Origin: Nevskiaceae bacterium
GTDB taxonomy: Bacteria > Pseudomonadota > Gammaproteobacteria > Steroidobacterales > Steroidobacteraceae
Assembly (NCBI GenBank): GCA_018883185.1
Contig: VEQP01000001.1
Span: forward strand, 62,001 to 126,000
DNA: 64,000 nucleotides
Direction of reading: 5' to 3'
Position numbers and translations under genes: made by a program. Below, piece by piece: positions 16,204 through 23,737 of the stretch; within the stretch, counting starts at the first letter, position 1; each line of letters starts with the position of its first letter. Below the pieces are notes generated by a model. It searched no databases. It was not told the DNA's origin and saw only the letters and a program-made list of their open reading frames with translations.

Positions 16204-16599
16204 TTATATTTTTGCTCGACGCTGCGAAAGCGCGAGGCGCCCTGCTGATAGCAGATAGCACAGAAACCCGATGTTGAAAAAAAGATGATGAATATGTGTG
16301 AGGAGCGGATTGGCTGGCGTCGTCTCATGAGTAGCCATGTCGTGATGTTCAACGCCGACGCCGAGCATGACGAAGAGACCTTTCAACGCAAGACCGCCAA
16401 TACCGAGAACTGCACCTGCAAGGATCAGTCGGTCCGCAGAGGGCGTACTACGCCATAGCGCCAGACCACAAAGAAACGCTGCAACGGCCATTACCTCAGC
16501 AAGGGTGTACTGATTGAATACCCGCGTGAGCAAGACGCTCGATATGGCAAGAGCGTAAGCCCCGACGATGCAGGCCTTCGTTGTGGCGGGAGAACTCAT
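16204..16599 (-). CDS. Small four-helix membrane protein with His-rich loop
   Basis: The 131-residue protein has four predicted membrane helices (about 9-27, 32-48, 60-80 and 103-123). A loop between helices 3 and 4 contains VEHHDMATHETT, followed by LLTHIHHLFFN at the membrane entry. Clustered His in and beside a helix suggests binding of a metal or haem. I do not recognise a named family. The ATG at 16599 is preferred to a TTG one codon earlier. It is the first gene of an apparent four-gene operon with the two BNR proteins and the NUDIX gene, so it probably acts with the exported BNR proteins at the inner membrane. Confidence 0.62.
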   Translation of the reverse strand: MSSPATTKACIVGAYALAISSVLLTRVFNQYTLAEVMAVAAFLCGLALWRSTPSADRLILAGAVLGIGGLALKGLFVMLGVGVEHHDMATHETTPANPLLTHIHHLFFNIGFLCYLLSAGRLALSQRRAKI

Positions 16600-16687
16600 C
16601 AACGCCGAGGCTGCGCGCCGTGAGCCTTCGCGTCAAGGGTGTTAGAGTCGAACGCATCCCCACTTCTGGCAGTGAGATCATGCGCTG

Positions 16688-17596
16688 ATGCGAAATTATC
16701 GATCTATTCGTCGAATCCTTGCCACGGTTACGGTGGCTGCGGCCACGCTAGCCCTATGGGTCTATCCGGTCCACGCCGATGAAGTGCCGAGCCTAAGATC
16801 TGCCGCATTGCCGGATGCAGAGCGGGTCGTACCGCTGCAGGGAGGCGTCAACTTTCGTGACTTGGGTGGTTACACCACATCGGACGGTCGGCGAGTACGT
16901 CGAGGTCTGTTGTACCGCTCTGGCAGTCTCGCGGGACTCACCACAGCCGACTACGGTGTTCTGCAGTCCTTGAATATCAAGGTCATCGTAGATTTACGCT
17001 CTACCGATGAGCGCCTACGCGAGCCGGTGCGCTGGCCTGATGGCCCGCGTATGCCTCGCCGTCTCGAGCGTGACTACGAGTTGCAGTTTGCCGACATCAT
17101 CGCGGTGTTACGCGAGGCGCCCAATGTCGACGCCGCACGGGTGGCCTTTGCCCCGTTTTATAGGAGAATACCGCGCCAGTTTTCTTCGCAGTATCGACAG
17201 ATGTTTGATGAACTGCTGTCGGGGCATGCGCCGCTCGCGTTCAATTGCTCCGCAGGAAAAGATCGCACCGGAGTGGCTGCAGCACTCGTGCTGACGGCGC
17301 TCGGTGTTCCAAGGGATACCGTGATGGACGACTACCTGCTCTCCAATCGCTATTACAAACCTAAACCCCCCTCGGCTGATTCCGCCGATGACCCGACTGC
17401 ACGGCTCTTCAGTCGTCTGCCATCGGAAGTCGTTCAGGTTTTCCAGCGGGTTGCACCGGAATATCTAGATGCCGCATTTGCTGCGATGACGGAAGACTTT
17501 GGCAGTGTCGACAACTACCTTGAGCAGGCCATCGGTCTGGACGCCGCTGACCGCCGACGCTTGCGAGAGCTCTACACCGAGCGAGCGGAACGCTGA
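16688..17596 (+). CDS. Exported tyrosine-protein phosphatase (PTP/DSP fold)
   Basis: The 302-residue protein has a signal peptide (residues about 8-30, ending VHADE). It then has the hallmark of bacterial tyrosine/lipid phosphatases: GGVNFRDLGGYTTSDGRRVRRGLLYRSG near 55-80 and the P-loop FNCSAGKDRTGVAAALVL near 182-199, where CSAGKDR is the CX5R motif with the catalytic Cys. The family (Pfam tyrosine phosphatase family 3) includes LipA- and IphP-like enzymes that can dephosphorylate phosphoinositides or phosphotyrosine. Its location outside the inner membrane would suit inositol phosphate or lipid substrates. It is convergent with the YeeE/YedE gene, overlapping by 25 bases. Confidence 0.88.
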   Translation: MRNYRSIRRILATVTVAAATLALWVYPVHADEVPSLRSAALPDAERVVPLQGGVNFRDLGGYTTSDGRRVRRGLLYRSGSLAGLTTADYGVLQSLNIKVIVDLRSTDERLREPVRWPDGPRMPRRLERDYELQFADIIAVLREAPNVDAARVAFAPFYRRIPRQFSSQYRQMFDELLSGHAPLAFNCSAGKDRTGVAAALVLTALGVPRDTVMDDYLLSNRYYKPKPPSADSADDPTARLFSRLPSEVVQVFQRVAPEYLDAAFAAMTEDFGSVDNYLEQAIGLDAADRRRLRELYTERAER

Positions 17597-17997
17597 TCGA
17601 GCATTTCGTAGATCAACATCCCGGCAACCATGGCGAGTACAAAGAGCGCAGCCTTGGGGATGCCCGCGCCCAGTGCAACGAGAGCAGGACCCGGACAAAA
17701 ACCGGCTAAACCCCATCCGGCACCAAAGGTCAGCGAGCCGAGTATCAGGCGGCGGTCGATATCGCGCGCGGTCGGCAGATGCATCGCTGTGCCCAGGAAA
17801 CTACGGGCGCGCTTCTTGGCCAAAGCAAAACCCACTACGCTGACAAGCACTGCGCCACCCATCACGAAGGCGAGCGACGGATCCCAAGCACCTGTCACGT
17901 CGAGAAAGCCCAGTACTTTGCCGGGATCCGTCATGCCGGATATCAGCAGTCCCCAGCCAAAGATCAAACCAATCAGGAACTCAGACAGTCGGTTCAT
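17572..17997 (-). CDS. YeeE/YedE (DUF6691) membrane protein, half-size subunit
   Basis: This 141-residue protein with four membrane helices contains the motif GWGLAGFCPGPALVALGAG near residues 102-120, typical of the PmpB/DUF6691 half of YeeE/YedE transporters. An earlier GWGLLISGMTDPGKVLGFLD resembles the matching motif of the first helical repeat. The Cys in GFCPGP is the probable route for a sulfur species such as thiosulfate or persulfide. It pairs with the adjacent homologue 12 bases upstream to form a full transporter. The genomic setting next to a BigR-like repressor and persulfide dioxygenase strongly supports sulfide handling. Confidence 0.88.
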   Translation of the reverse strand: MNRLSEFLIGLIFGWGLLISGMTDPGKVLGFLDVTGAWDPSLAFVMGGAVLVSVVGFALAKKRARSFLGTAMHLPTARDIDRRLILGSLTFGAGWGLAGFCPGPALVALGAGIPKAALFVLAMVAGMLIYEMLDQRSARSV

Positions 17998-18009
17998 GAC
18001 TCACTCCTG

Positions 18010-18447
18010 TCACGCGAGAACATGGCGGATGAGATACACCGTGGCAAAGCCCGAGGCCATGAAGGCCAGCGTCGCCACCAGTGAGCGGGGCGAAAGGCGC
18101 GACAGACCGCATACCCCATGACCACTGGTGCAACCTGACCCATAACGCGTACCGAGGCCGACCAATATCCCTGCAGCAACGATGGTGGCGTTGCCCGCAT
18201 CGATTCGCGGTGCGCTGAGAAGTTCGGGTGCCAGCAGTGACAGACTGGTCGGTGCCAGGATCAGGCCGAGCAAAAAGAACACCCGCCAACTCGCGTCGCT
18301 GCGGCGAGGTATGAGTAGGCCGCCGAGGATGCCGCTAATGCCGAGTATTCGCCCGTTCACAAGAATGAACGCCGCCGACGCCACGCCGAGCAAGGCGCCC
18401 CCGGCTAGAGCAGCCCAGGGCGTAAAGTGAGTCCAGTCTATGGTCAT
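18010..18447 (-). CDS. YeeE/YedE membrane protein, half-size subunit
   Basis: The 145-residue protein has four membrane helices and the motif GLGTRYGSGCTSGHGVCGLSR (residues about 96-116), which is the conserved GSGCTSGHG signature of YeeE/YedE sulfur transporters, with two Cys likely on the substrate path. Its ATG overlaps the stop of the repressor gene by four bases, so the three genes repressor, this one and the DUF6691 half form an operon. In Xylella and Agrobacterium the same gene order accompanies BigR and the Blh dioxygenase. The pair is expected to import a sulfur compound or export excess sulfur. The direction of transport cannot be read. Confidence 0.9.
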   Translation of the reverse strand: MTIDWTHFTPWAALAGGALLGVASAAFILVNGRILGISGILGGLLIPRRSDASWRVFFLLGLILAPTSLSLLAPELLSAPRIDAGNATIVAAGILVGLGTRYGSGCTSGHGVCGLSRLSPRSLVATLAFMASGFATVYLIRHVLA

Positions 18448-18782
18448 CGCTTGTACCTCTTTGATTTATTTCCGCAGAAGTGCTGGTACAGGGTGTTGAT
18501 TACGGCCAAGGCCGGTGCACTGCTCAGTGTGTAGAAGATGTTCTTGCCCTCGCGGCGCGTGGTCACGAGCTCTGCGTTACGCAGTACCGTCAGTTGCTGA
18601 GAGAGTGTGGGCTGTACGATGCCGAGCGAGGTTTCGAGATCGCTTACGCATAGCTCGCCTTGCGACAGTTGGCACAAAATCAGCAAACGGTCCGGATTGG
18701 CGAGAACTTTCATCAGGTCACAGGCCTGATCGGCGGCCGCCTGCATGTCCTCAAGCGCCAGGCTGGCAGTATTAGTTTTCAT
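18444..18782 (-). CDS. bigR: ArsR-family persulfide-sensing repressor, BigR/SqrR-like
   Basis: This 112-residue winged-helix repressor has the ArsR core (VLANPDRLLILCQLSQGELCVSDLE; TLSQQLTVLRNAELVTTRREG). The two sensor cysteines of BigR/SqrR are recognisable: one in GELCVSDLE (about residue 44) and one in YQHFCGNK near the C-terminus. In the family they form a di- or tetrasulfide with reactive sulfur and release DNA. There is no metal-binding CVC motif of the ArsR type. A perfect palindrome overlaps its promoter. No Shine-Dalgarno is present, and a -10 TATAGT ends six bases before the ATG, suggesting a leaderless mRNA. Its operon and the divergent dioxygenase gene should be induced by sulfide. 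Confidence 0.88.
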   Translation of the reverse strand: MKTNTASLALEDMQAAADQACDLMKVLANPDRLLILCQLSQGELCVSDLETSLGIVQPTLSQQLTVLRNAELVTTRREGKNIFYTLSSAPALAVINTLYQHFCGNKSKRYKR

Positions 18783-18788
18783 TTTTTT

Positions 18789-18823
18789 ACTATATTGACT
18801 AATAATATATAAGTCAATATAAT
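18789..18823. promoter_or_regulatory. Shared operator and two divergent sigma-70 promoters, bigR/persulfide dioxygenase
   Basis: TATATTGACT (18791-18800) and AGTCAATATA (18812-18821) form a perfect 10-bp inverted repeat with an 11-base AT spacer. On the plus strand TTGACT (18795-18800), 17 bases and TATAAT (18818-18823) form a strong promoter for the dioxygenase gene. On the minus strand TTGACT (18817-18812), 17 bases and TATAGT (18794-18789) form one for the repressor gene. The two promoters lie back to back over one palindrome, so one bound repressor would block both. Confidence 0.82.
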
Positions 18824-18831
18824 ATTGAACT

Positions 18832-19707
18832 ATGAAACAACCAACAATGAAGCCGATAGTTCACGGTATCTTTGACCCGGCCACTTGGACGGTGACCTAC
18901 GTTGTCCACAATGGCCCGGGAACTGCTTGTGCGATCATCGACTCAGTACTCGATTACGACCCTAAATCGGGGCGTACTCGCACCACGTCTGCCGACAAGG
19001 TCATCGCCTACGTTCGGCAGCACGGACTACAGTTGGAATGGATCCTCGAGACACACGCACATGCCGACCATCTCACGGCAGCGCCGTATCTGAAGCGACA
19101 GCTCGGCGGGAAGACCGCTATTGGCGATCAAATCACCCGCGTTCAGCGCGTTTTTAAAGGAGTCTTCAACCTCGAGCCGGAGTTTCGCGAAGACGGATCG
19201 CAGTTCGATGCCTTACTGGGCGATGAGCAGACGTTTCAGATCGGGCAACTGGAGGCGAAGGCGATGGCGGTACCTGGGCACACCCCGGCCTGCGTGGCTT
19301 ACGTCATTGGTGATGCAGTGTTCGTCGGCGATACGCTGTTCATGCCCGATGTGGGAACGGCTCGCTGCGACTTTCCGGGCGGCGATGCGAAGACCCTTTA
19401 CGCCTCCGTGCGAAAGTTGCTAAGTCTGCCGCCGGACACGCGTTTGTTCATGTGTCATGACTACCCACCGTCCCATCGTCCGGTATCCTTCGAGACCACT
19501 GTCGCTGCGCAGCGCGCAGCCAACATCCATGTTCACGATGGCATCAGCGAAGCCCAATTCGTGAAGATGCGTACCGAGCGTGATGCGACCTTGGAGATGC
19601 CGGTGCTGATCTTCCCCGCTGTCCAAATAAATATTCGAGCGGGCGAGCTTCCGCCTAAAGAAGCTAACGGCGCGGCTTATCTGAAGATCCCGCTCGACCT
19701 GCTGTAA
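18832..19707 (+). CDS. blh: Persulfide dioxygenase, MBL fold (Blh/ETHE1-like)
   Basis: The 291-residue metallo-beta-lactamase-fold protein carries the metal motif ETHAHADHLTAAPYLK (residues about 75-90), GHTPACVAYVIGD with a ligand His, and GDTLFMPDVGTARCDFPGG, a signature of ETHE1/Blh persulfide dioxygenases. HDYPP supplies the last His. Unlike human ETHE1 it has the longer C-terminal part seen in Blh of BigR operons, which ends near LKIPLDLL. It oxidises glutathione persulfide to sulfite with O2 and one iron. It is controlled by the divergent promoter, and the -10 box ends eight bases before the ATG. It detoxifies sulfide along with the YeeE/YedE pair. Confidence 0.92.
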   Translation: MKQPTMKPIVHGIFDPATWTVTYVVHNGPGTACAIIDSVLDYDPKSGRTRTTSADKVIAYVRQHGLQLEWILETHAHADHLTAAPYLKRQLGGKTAIGDQITRVQRVFKGVFNLEPEFREDGSQFDALLGDEQTFQIGQLEAKAMAVPGHTPACVAYVIGDAVFVGDTLFMPDVGTARCDFPGGDAKTLYASVRKLLSLPPDTRLFMCHDYPPSHRPVSFETTVAAQRAANIHVHDGISEAQFVKMRTERDATLEMPVLIFPAVQINIRAGELPPKEANGAAYLKIPLDLL

Positions 19708-19727
19708 CGAACTTGCGGTAACCGGTC

Positions 19728-20531
19728 TCAGCGCGATGCCAACAGCCCGCCATCGCAGGTGATGACCTCGCCCACCGTGTAAGCGCCCGCGCGTGAGGCG
19801 AGAAAGATCGCGAGGCCCGCGATGTCTTCCGGTGTGCCCACCCGGCCGCGGGGATTGGTGCGTCCGACTGCCGCCCAATCGACTCCATCGCCTTCCACCT
19901 TGCCGCCAAAGCCGACGCCGGTGCTCAGCATCCATGTCGGAAATGGTCCCGGTGCAATCGCGTTGACGAGAATGTGATCGCGGACCAGCCTCGCAGCCAG
20001 CATGCGCGTCAAATGATGCAGCGCCGCTTTAGAGGGTCCGTAGGAATAGGTGTCGAAGGTCGGCGTGCCAATACCGTCGATAGAGCCGATATTGATGACA
20101 CGCGACGGGGACTCGGCAGTGCCCGCCGCTCGCAAGGCAGGCAGCAACGCTTGGGTTAGAAAGAACACGCCCTTGACGTTGGTGTCCATGACCTTGTCCC
20201 AACCTGCTTCGGGAAACTCGCCGAGTTTGGCGCCCCAGGAAGCGCCCGCATTGTTGACGAGCACGTCGAGTGCGTTCTCGCGAGCAGTGAGGGCGCTCGC
20301 AAGCGCGGCAACGCCCTCGATTTTCGACAGATCCGCCGGTAGGGCGATGCATTGACCGCCGTATTCACGGGCGAGTCGTTCGGCAGTGGCATGGCAACTG
20401 TCCGCCTTACGCGAGCTGATGTACACCCGAGCGCCGTTGGCGAGAAATCCCGCTGCGATCATCTCGCCGATGCCGCGAGATCCGCCGGTGACCAGGACAG
20501 TCATCCCAGCAACCGAAAACAAATTCTTCAT
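19728..20531 (-). CDS. SDR-family oxidoreductase
   Basis: A classical short-chain dehydrogenase of 267 residues. The cofactor motif VTGGSRGIGEMIA is near residues 14-26, with a following SSRKADSC suggesting NADP preference. NNAGAS is near 93-98, the catalytic Ser lies in NIGSIDG, and YSYGPSKAALHHL holds Tyr and Lys. The C-terminal segment CDGGLLASR is typical of the FabG-like branch. The substrate is likely a 3-hydroxyacyl, sugar or steroid-like alcohol; no context narrows this. It is convergent with the persulfide dioxygenase gene. Confidence 0.88.
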   Translation of the reverse strand: MKNLFSVAGMTVLVTGGSRGIGEMIAAGFLANGARVYISSRKADSCHATAERLAREYGGQCIALPADLSKIEGVAALASALTARENALDVLVNNAGASWGAKLGEFPEAGWDKVMDTNVKGVFFLTQALLPALRAAGTAESPSRVINIGSIDGIGTPTFDTYSYGPSKAALHHLTRMLAARLVRDHILVNAIAPGPFPTWMLSTGVGFGGKVEGDGVDWAAVGRTNPRGRVGTPEDIAGLAIFLASRAGAYTVGEVITCDGGLLASR

Positions 20532-20687
20532 CTGTATTGCTCCACCGTTGACGCCTCAGCAGCGTACCGGGATTCGCCTCAGCCGGGTAGTCCGCGGGCC
20601 CGCGAATTCTTTGCCAATCTTGACACCCGTTGAACTGCAACTGTCTTTTAATTGGTCCGGGCGCGGGCAGGTTGTCGCGAGGAATGC

Positions 20688-22703
20688 ATGATGCGTGTGA
20701 GCCGAGCTGGATGTTTGATCACTATCACTGCAATGGCCGCTGTCGTGACGGGTGCGTGCGGTGGCGGTGGAGGCGGCTCGAGTAGCGGAGGCGGTGGCAC
20801 AACGCCGCCTGTAGCGCCACCTGTCAGTACTTCGCCGTATCCGACGGGGCTGAGCGATGCGACGCTGCAAGTGGCCGGTGTGACGCGAGAGTATCGTGTC
20901 CATGTTCCGACGGGCGTCACAACATCACCTGTGGCTGTCGTCTTGGTGCTGCATGGTGGCGGCGGCGAAGGGCTTAACGTGGCCAATACGGGATCCCATC
21001 CCTTGTCGGTGTTTCGCTCGGTCGCTGATCGCGAGGGATTCGTCGTGGTCTACCCCGGCGGGCAGCCAGCGCGCGATGGCAACGCCGGGTGGACCGACTG
21101 CCGCGCTGACAACACGGTCGCGAGCGAGGCGGACGACATTGGCTTTCTCGATGCGTTGATTGAGCGGTTACGAACGCAGTACAGCCTTCCAAGCTCCAAG
21201 ATCTTCATGGCAGGGGGCTCGAACGGGGCGCAGATGACGCTCGCCTATGCCATCAATCGCGCCAGCAATGTCGCCGCGATTGCCACCAGCAGCGGCAATC
21301 TGCCGCAATCGCCGAGACCCGGGGCCTGCAGCGGCACGCCATCCCGTCGTGTCCCGGCCTTGATGACCCACGGCACGGCCGACACGCTCATGCCGTATGG
21401 CGGCGGATGCGTCGCTAATCTCGGCGGCGCCTGTAATCGCGGGCGCGTCGTTGCCGCTGAGGTGACGCGTGACTACTGGCTCGCGGCCAACGGTCTGACG
21501 GGCGTCGCCCCGATGCAGTCCATCGTGGAGCTTGATTCGACCGATGCGGGCCCGGCGAATCGCTTCGTTTACGGTACGTCTACCTCCGCACCGCTCGAGT
21601 GGTGGCGCCTCGATGGCGCAGGGCATACCGCTCCAAGTCGCACCGTGCTCATCAGCAGCAACTCGGATCGGGGGGTACAGAACCGGGATATCGAATTCGC
21701 CGAAGTGGCGTGGAGTTTCTTCAAGCAGCGCTTGAGCGCCGTTACCGCCGCGCCGAGCGCTGCCGCGCTGCAGGCGGCTCGCGAGTACAACCTCTCCGTC
21801 GGTGGGCAGACCCTCATCGTGATGTACAACGGGGCGATTGTCGAAGAGTCCTACGGCAACGGTGGCGCGCCGGATCGAGCTCAACTTTTGGCGAGCGCCA
21901 CCAAGGGATTCACCGGCCTGTTGGGTGCCGTTGCGGCCTCGGAAGGCTTGATCAGCCTCGATGAGGCGGTCGCACAACGCGCTCTGACCGAGTGGCAGGG
22001 TGACGCGCGCAAATCCCGCATCACGTACCGGCACCTATTGACCATGTCGAGTGGGCTTGAGGAGCTCAACGACCTGCGGGGTTGGAATGAGTATCTGGCG
22101 GCGCGCGCCGTCAACGAGCCGGGAAGCACGTTCGTGTACAGCGGTGATCCCAATATCTTTGGCTTGGCGCTGGAGCGACGCCTCGGGGGCGAGTCAGTTG
22201 TCGATTATCTCAATCGCAAGATGCTTCAGCCGCTCGGCATTACCTCGCTGCGCTGGGGCACCAACTTTGCCGACGGCAAGCCGCAACTATCGGGGGGTGC
22301 CTACGTAACGGCGCGCGATTGGGTGAAGTTCGGCGAGTTCATACGCCGGACGATGGAGGGGAGCTGGTCAGGTTCAACCGTGTTGCAGAAATCACTATTC
22401 GATCAGCTGTTCGTCGGGAGTCAGGCGCACCCGGCCTACGGATTTTATTGGTGGCTCAAGCGACCCGTGCCGCCCGCCCTCGCGGCTACCATTGATGCCA
22501 ACAACAAGAATCAATACACCCGTCAGATCAAGCCGATCATCGAAGACGCGCGTATTCCCGATGACTTCGTCATGGCTGCGGGGGCTTTCGATCAGCGGCT
22601 GTACATCATTCCGTCCCGCGGTCTGACGGTGGTGCGCAACGGGCCGACGGGCACCGATGCGTTCGATGATTTACAGTTTCTTGGGCGTCTGCTCGGCAAC
22701 TGA
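20688..22703 (+). CDS. Fusion: LpqC/PHB-depolymerase-like esterase plus beta-lactamase-fold serine hydrolase
   Basis: The ATG at 20688 follows GAGG and opens a lipoprotein signal (MAAVVTGACGGGG). The 671-residue product joins two hydrolases. Residues about 45-335 form an esterase of the LpqC/polyhydroxybutyrate-depolymerase/feruloyl-esterase class (LVLHGGGGEG; nucleophile elbow MAGGSNGAQ; acid region THGTADTLMPYGG; GAGHTAPS). Residues about 350-670 form a class C beta-lactamase-like domain with SATKGF (SxxK) and YSGDP at the YxN position. The usual KTG box is not clear. Both domains probably sit on the outer membrane surface and act on polyesters or ester-linked polymers. The next esterase gene overlaps by one base, so they are coexpressed. 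The fusion order is uncommon. Confidence 0.83.
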   Translation: MMRVSRAGCLITITAMAAVVTGACGGGGGGSSSGGGGTTPPVAPPVSTSPYPTGLSDATLQVAGVTREYRVHVPTGVTTSPVAVVLVLHGGGGEGLNVANTGSHPLSVFRSVADREGFVVVYPGGQPARDGNAGWTDCRADNTVASEADDIGFLDALIERLRTQYSLPSSKIFMAGGSNGAQMTLAYAINRASNVAAIATSSGNLPQSPRPGACSGTPSRRVPALMTHGTADTLMPYGGGCVANLGGACNRGRVVAAEVTRDYWLAANGLTGVAPMQSIVELDSTDAGPANRFVYGTSTSAPLEWWRLDGAGHTAPSRTVLISSNSDRGVQNRDIEFAEVAWSFFKQRLSAVTAAPSAAALQAAREYNLSVGGQTLIVMYNGAIVEESYGNGGAPDRAQLLASATKGFTGLLGAVAASEGLISLDEAVAQRALTEWQGDARKSRITYRHLLTMSSGLEELNDLRGWNEYLAARAVNEPGSTFVYSGDPNIFGLALERRLGGESVVDYLNRKMLQPLGITSLRWGTNFADGKPQLSGGAYVTARDWVKFGEFIRRTMEGSWSGSTVLQKSLFDQLFVGSQAHPAYGFYWWLKRPVPPALAATIDANNKNQYTRQIKPIIEDARIPDDFVMAAGAFDQRLYIIPSRGLTVVRNGPTGTDAFDDLQFLGRLLGN

Positions 22704-23635
22704 TGGCGAATGAGGTGCACCCGATGACCACGCGTTCCGTGAATGCCGTCCTGCTGCTACTGATCACAGCGTTATGGGGCGTGAGTGGTAACGCAGCCCC
22801 AAAACGTGCCGACTGGCTGACGCCGATCGTCGACGCACCCGGCGTGTCGTACCACAGCTTCGAGAGTCGCGCGGCGGGCACGCGCATCAGTTACCACCTC
22901 TACCGGCCTGCGGCTTACGACCAAGACGCCACTCGACGCTATCCGGTCGTGTACTGGCTGCATGGCTCCGGCGGTGGCGTTCGCGGCATTCGCCCGCTTG
23001 CCGCGCAGGTGGATGAAGCGATTGCATCAGGGCGCGTGCCACCGTTCATGGTCGTATTTGTAAACGGACTGCGCCTCGGTATGTACGTCGACTGGAAAGA
23101 CGGCTCCGTGCCGATGGAAACCATCATCGTTCGGGAACTCATCCCGCATATCGACGCCCAGTATCGGACCGTGGCCACGCGCCAAGGCCGAATGCTCGAT
23201 GGCTTCAGCATGGGCGGATACGGCGCGGCGCGATTGGGATTCAAGTACCCCGAACTCTTTGCATCCGTGTCGATCGTTGGCGCGGGCCCGCTGCAGCGAA
23301 CGCTGAAGTATGCGCCGCGGGCGAGTGGTCGGACGGCCGCTGACCTCATGCAAGAGGTCTACGGTGGCGACATCGACTACTTCACTGAAGTGAGTCCGAG
23401 GCAGCAAGCCGTCGCCAATGCCGCACGCATCGCGCAAGGCTCGAACGTGCGAATGGTGATCGGCAGCCGTGACGAGACGCTGCAGAACAATGAAGACTTC
23501 CACCGGCACTTGACCCAACTTGGGATTCCGCACGAGTGGGTCGTTGTCGAAGGCGTCGGACACGACCCGCTCGGCATCCTGCAGACCCTGGGCGATCAAT
23601 ACTGGGACTTCTATCGGCGGGCGTTTGAGCAGTGA
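22703..23635 (+). CDS. Exported esterase of the alpha/beta hydrolase (esterase D-like) family
   Basis: The 310-residue protein starts in TGATG overlap with the fusion gene and has a signal peptide (LLLLITALWGVSGNAAP). Family features are RYPVVYWLHGSGGG near 82-95, the nucleophile elbow DGFSMGGYGAARL near 170-182 and the C-terminal catalytic His in EGVGHDPLG. This matches the putative-esterase group that includes S-formylglutathione hydrolase, mycolyltransferase-like and feruloyl esterase enzymes. It is probably periplasmic and acts on products or ester side-chains related to the fusion enzyme upstream. The substrate is unknown. Confidence 0.87.
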   Translation: MANEVHPMTTRSVNAVLLLLITALWGVSGNAAPKRADWLTPIVDAPGVSYHSFESRAAGTRISYHLYRPAAYDQDATRRYPVVYWLHGSGGGVRGIRPLAAQVDEAIASGRVPPFMVVFVNGLRLGMYVDWKDGSVPMETIIVRELIPHIDAQYRTVATRQGRMLDGFSMGGYGAARLGFKYPELFASVSIVGAGPLQRTLKYAPRASGRTAADLMQEVYGGDIDYFTEVSPRQQAVANAARIAQGSNVRMVIGSRDETLQNNEDFHRHLTQLGIPHEWVVVEGVGHDPLGILQTLGDQYWDFYRRAFEQ

Positions 23636-23662
23636 TTGCCGAGGCTGAAAACAATTTGTCTG

Positions 23663-23690
23663 TTGACACATAGCATACATAGGACATAGC
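23663..23690 (+). promoter_or_regulatory. Candidate promoter of the S33 peptidase-ABC exporter operon
   Basis: TTGACA (23663-23668), 16 bases and CATAGC (23685-23690) resemble the padR promoter at 27211 in sequence and spacing (TTGACA-N16-CATAGA). The segment also repeats CATAGCAT. It stands 48 bases before the chosen ATG, in the only sizeable gap ahead of the operon. Confidence 0.45.
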
Positions 23691-23737
23691 ATTCATCATA
23701 CGTCGACGCCCACTTGTCCCTTTGCGTGGTGCCCGGA

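Noticed and set aside
21168-22034. 288-codon frame on the minus strand
   Set aside because: It overlaps the esterase/beta-lactamase fusion, whose motifs are clear on the plus strand. No ribosome-binding site or domain is visible on the minus strand.
23027-23692. 221-codon frame on the minus strand
   Set aside because: It is antisense to the esterase gene, whose active-site motifs identify the coding strand.
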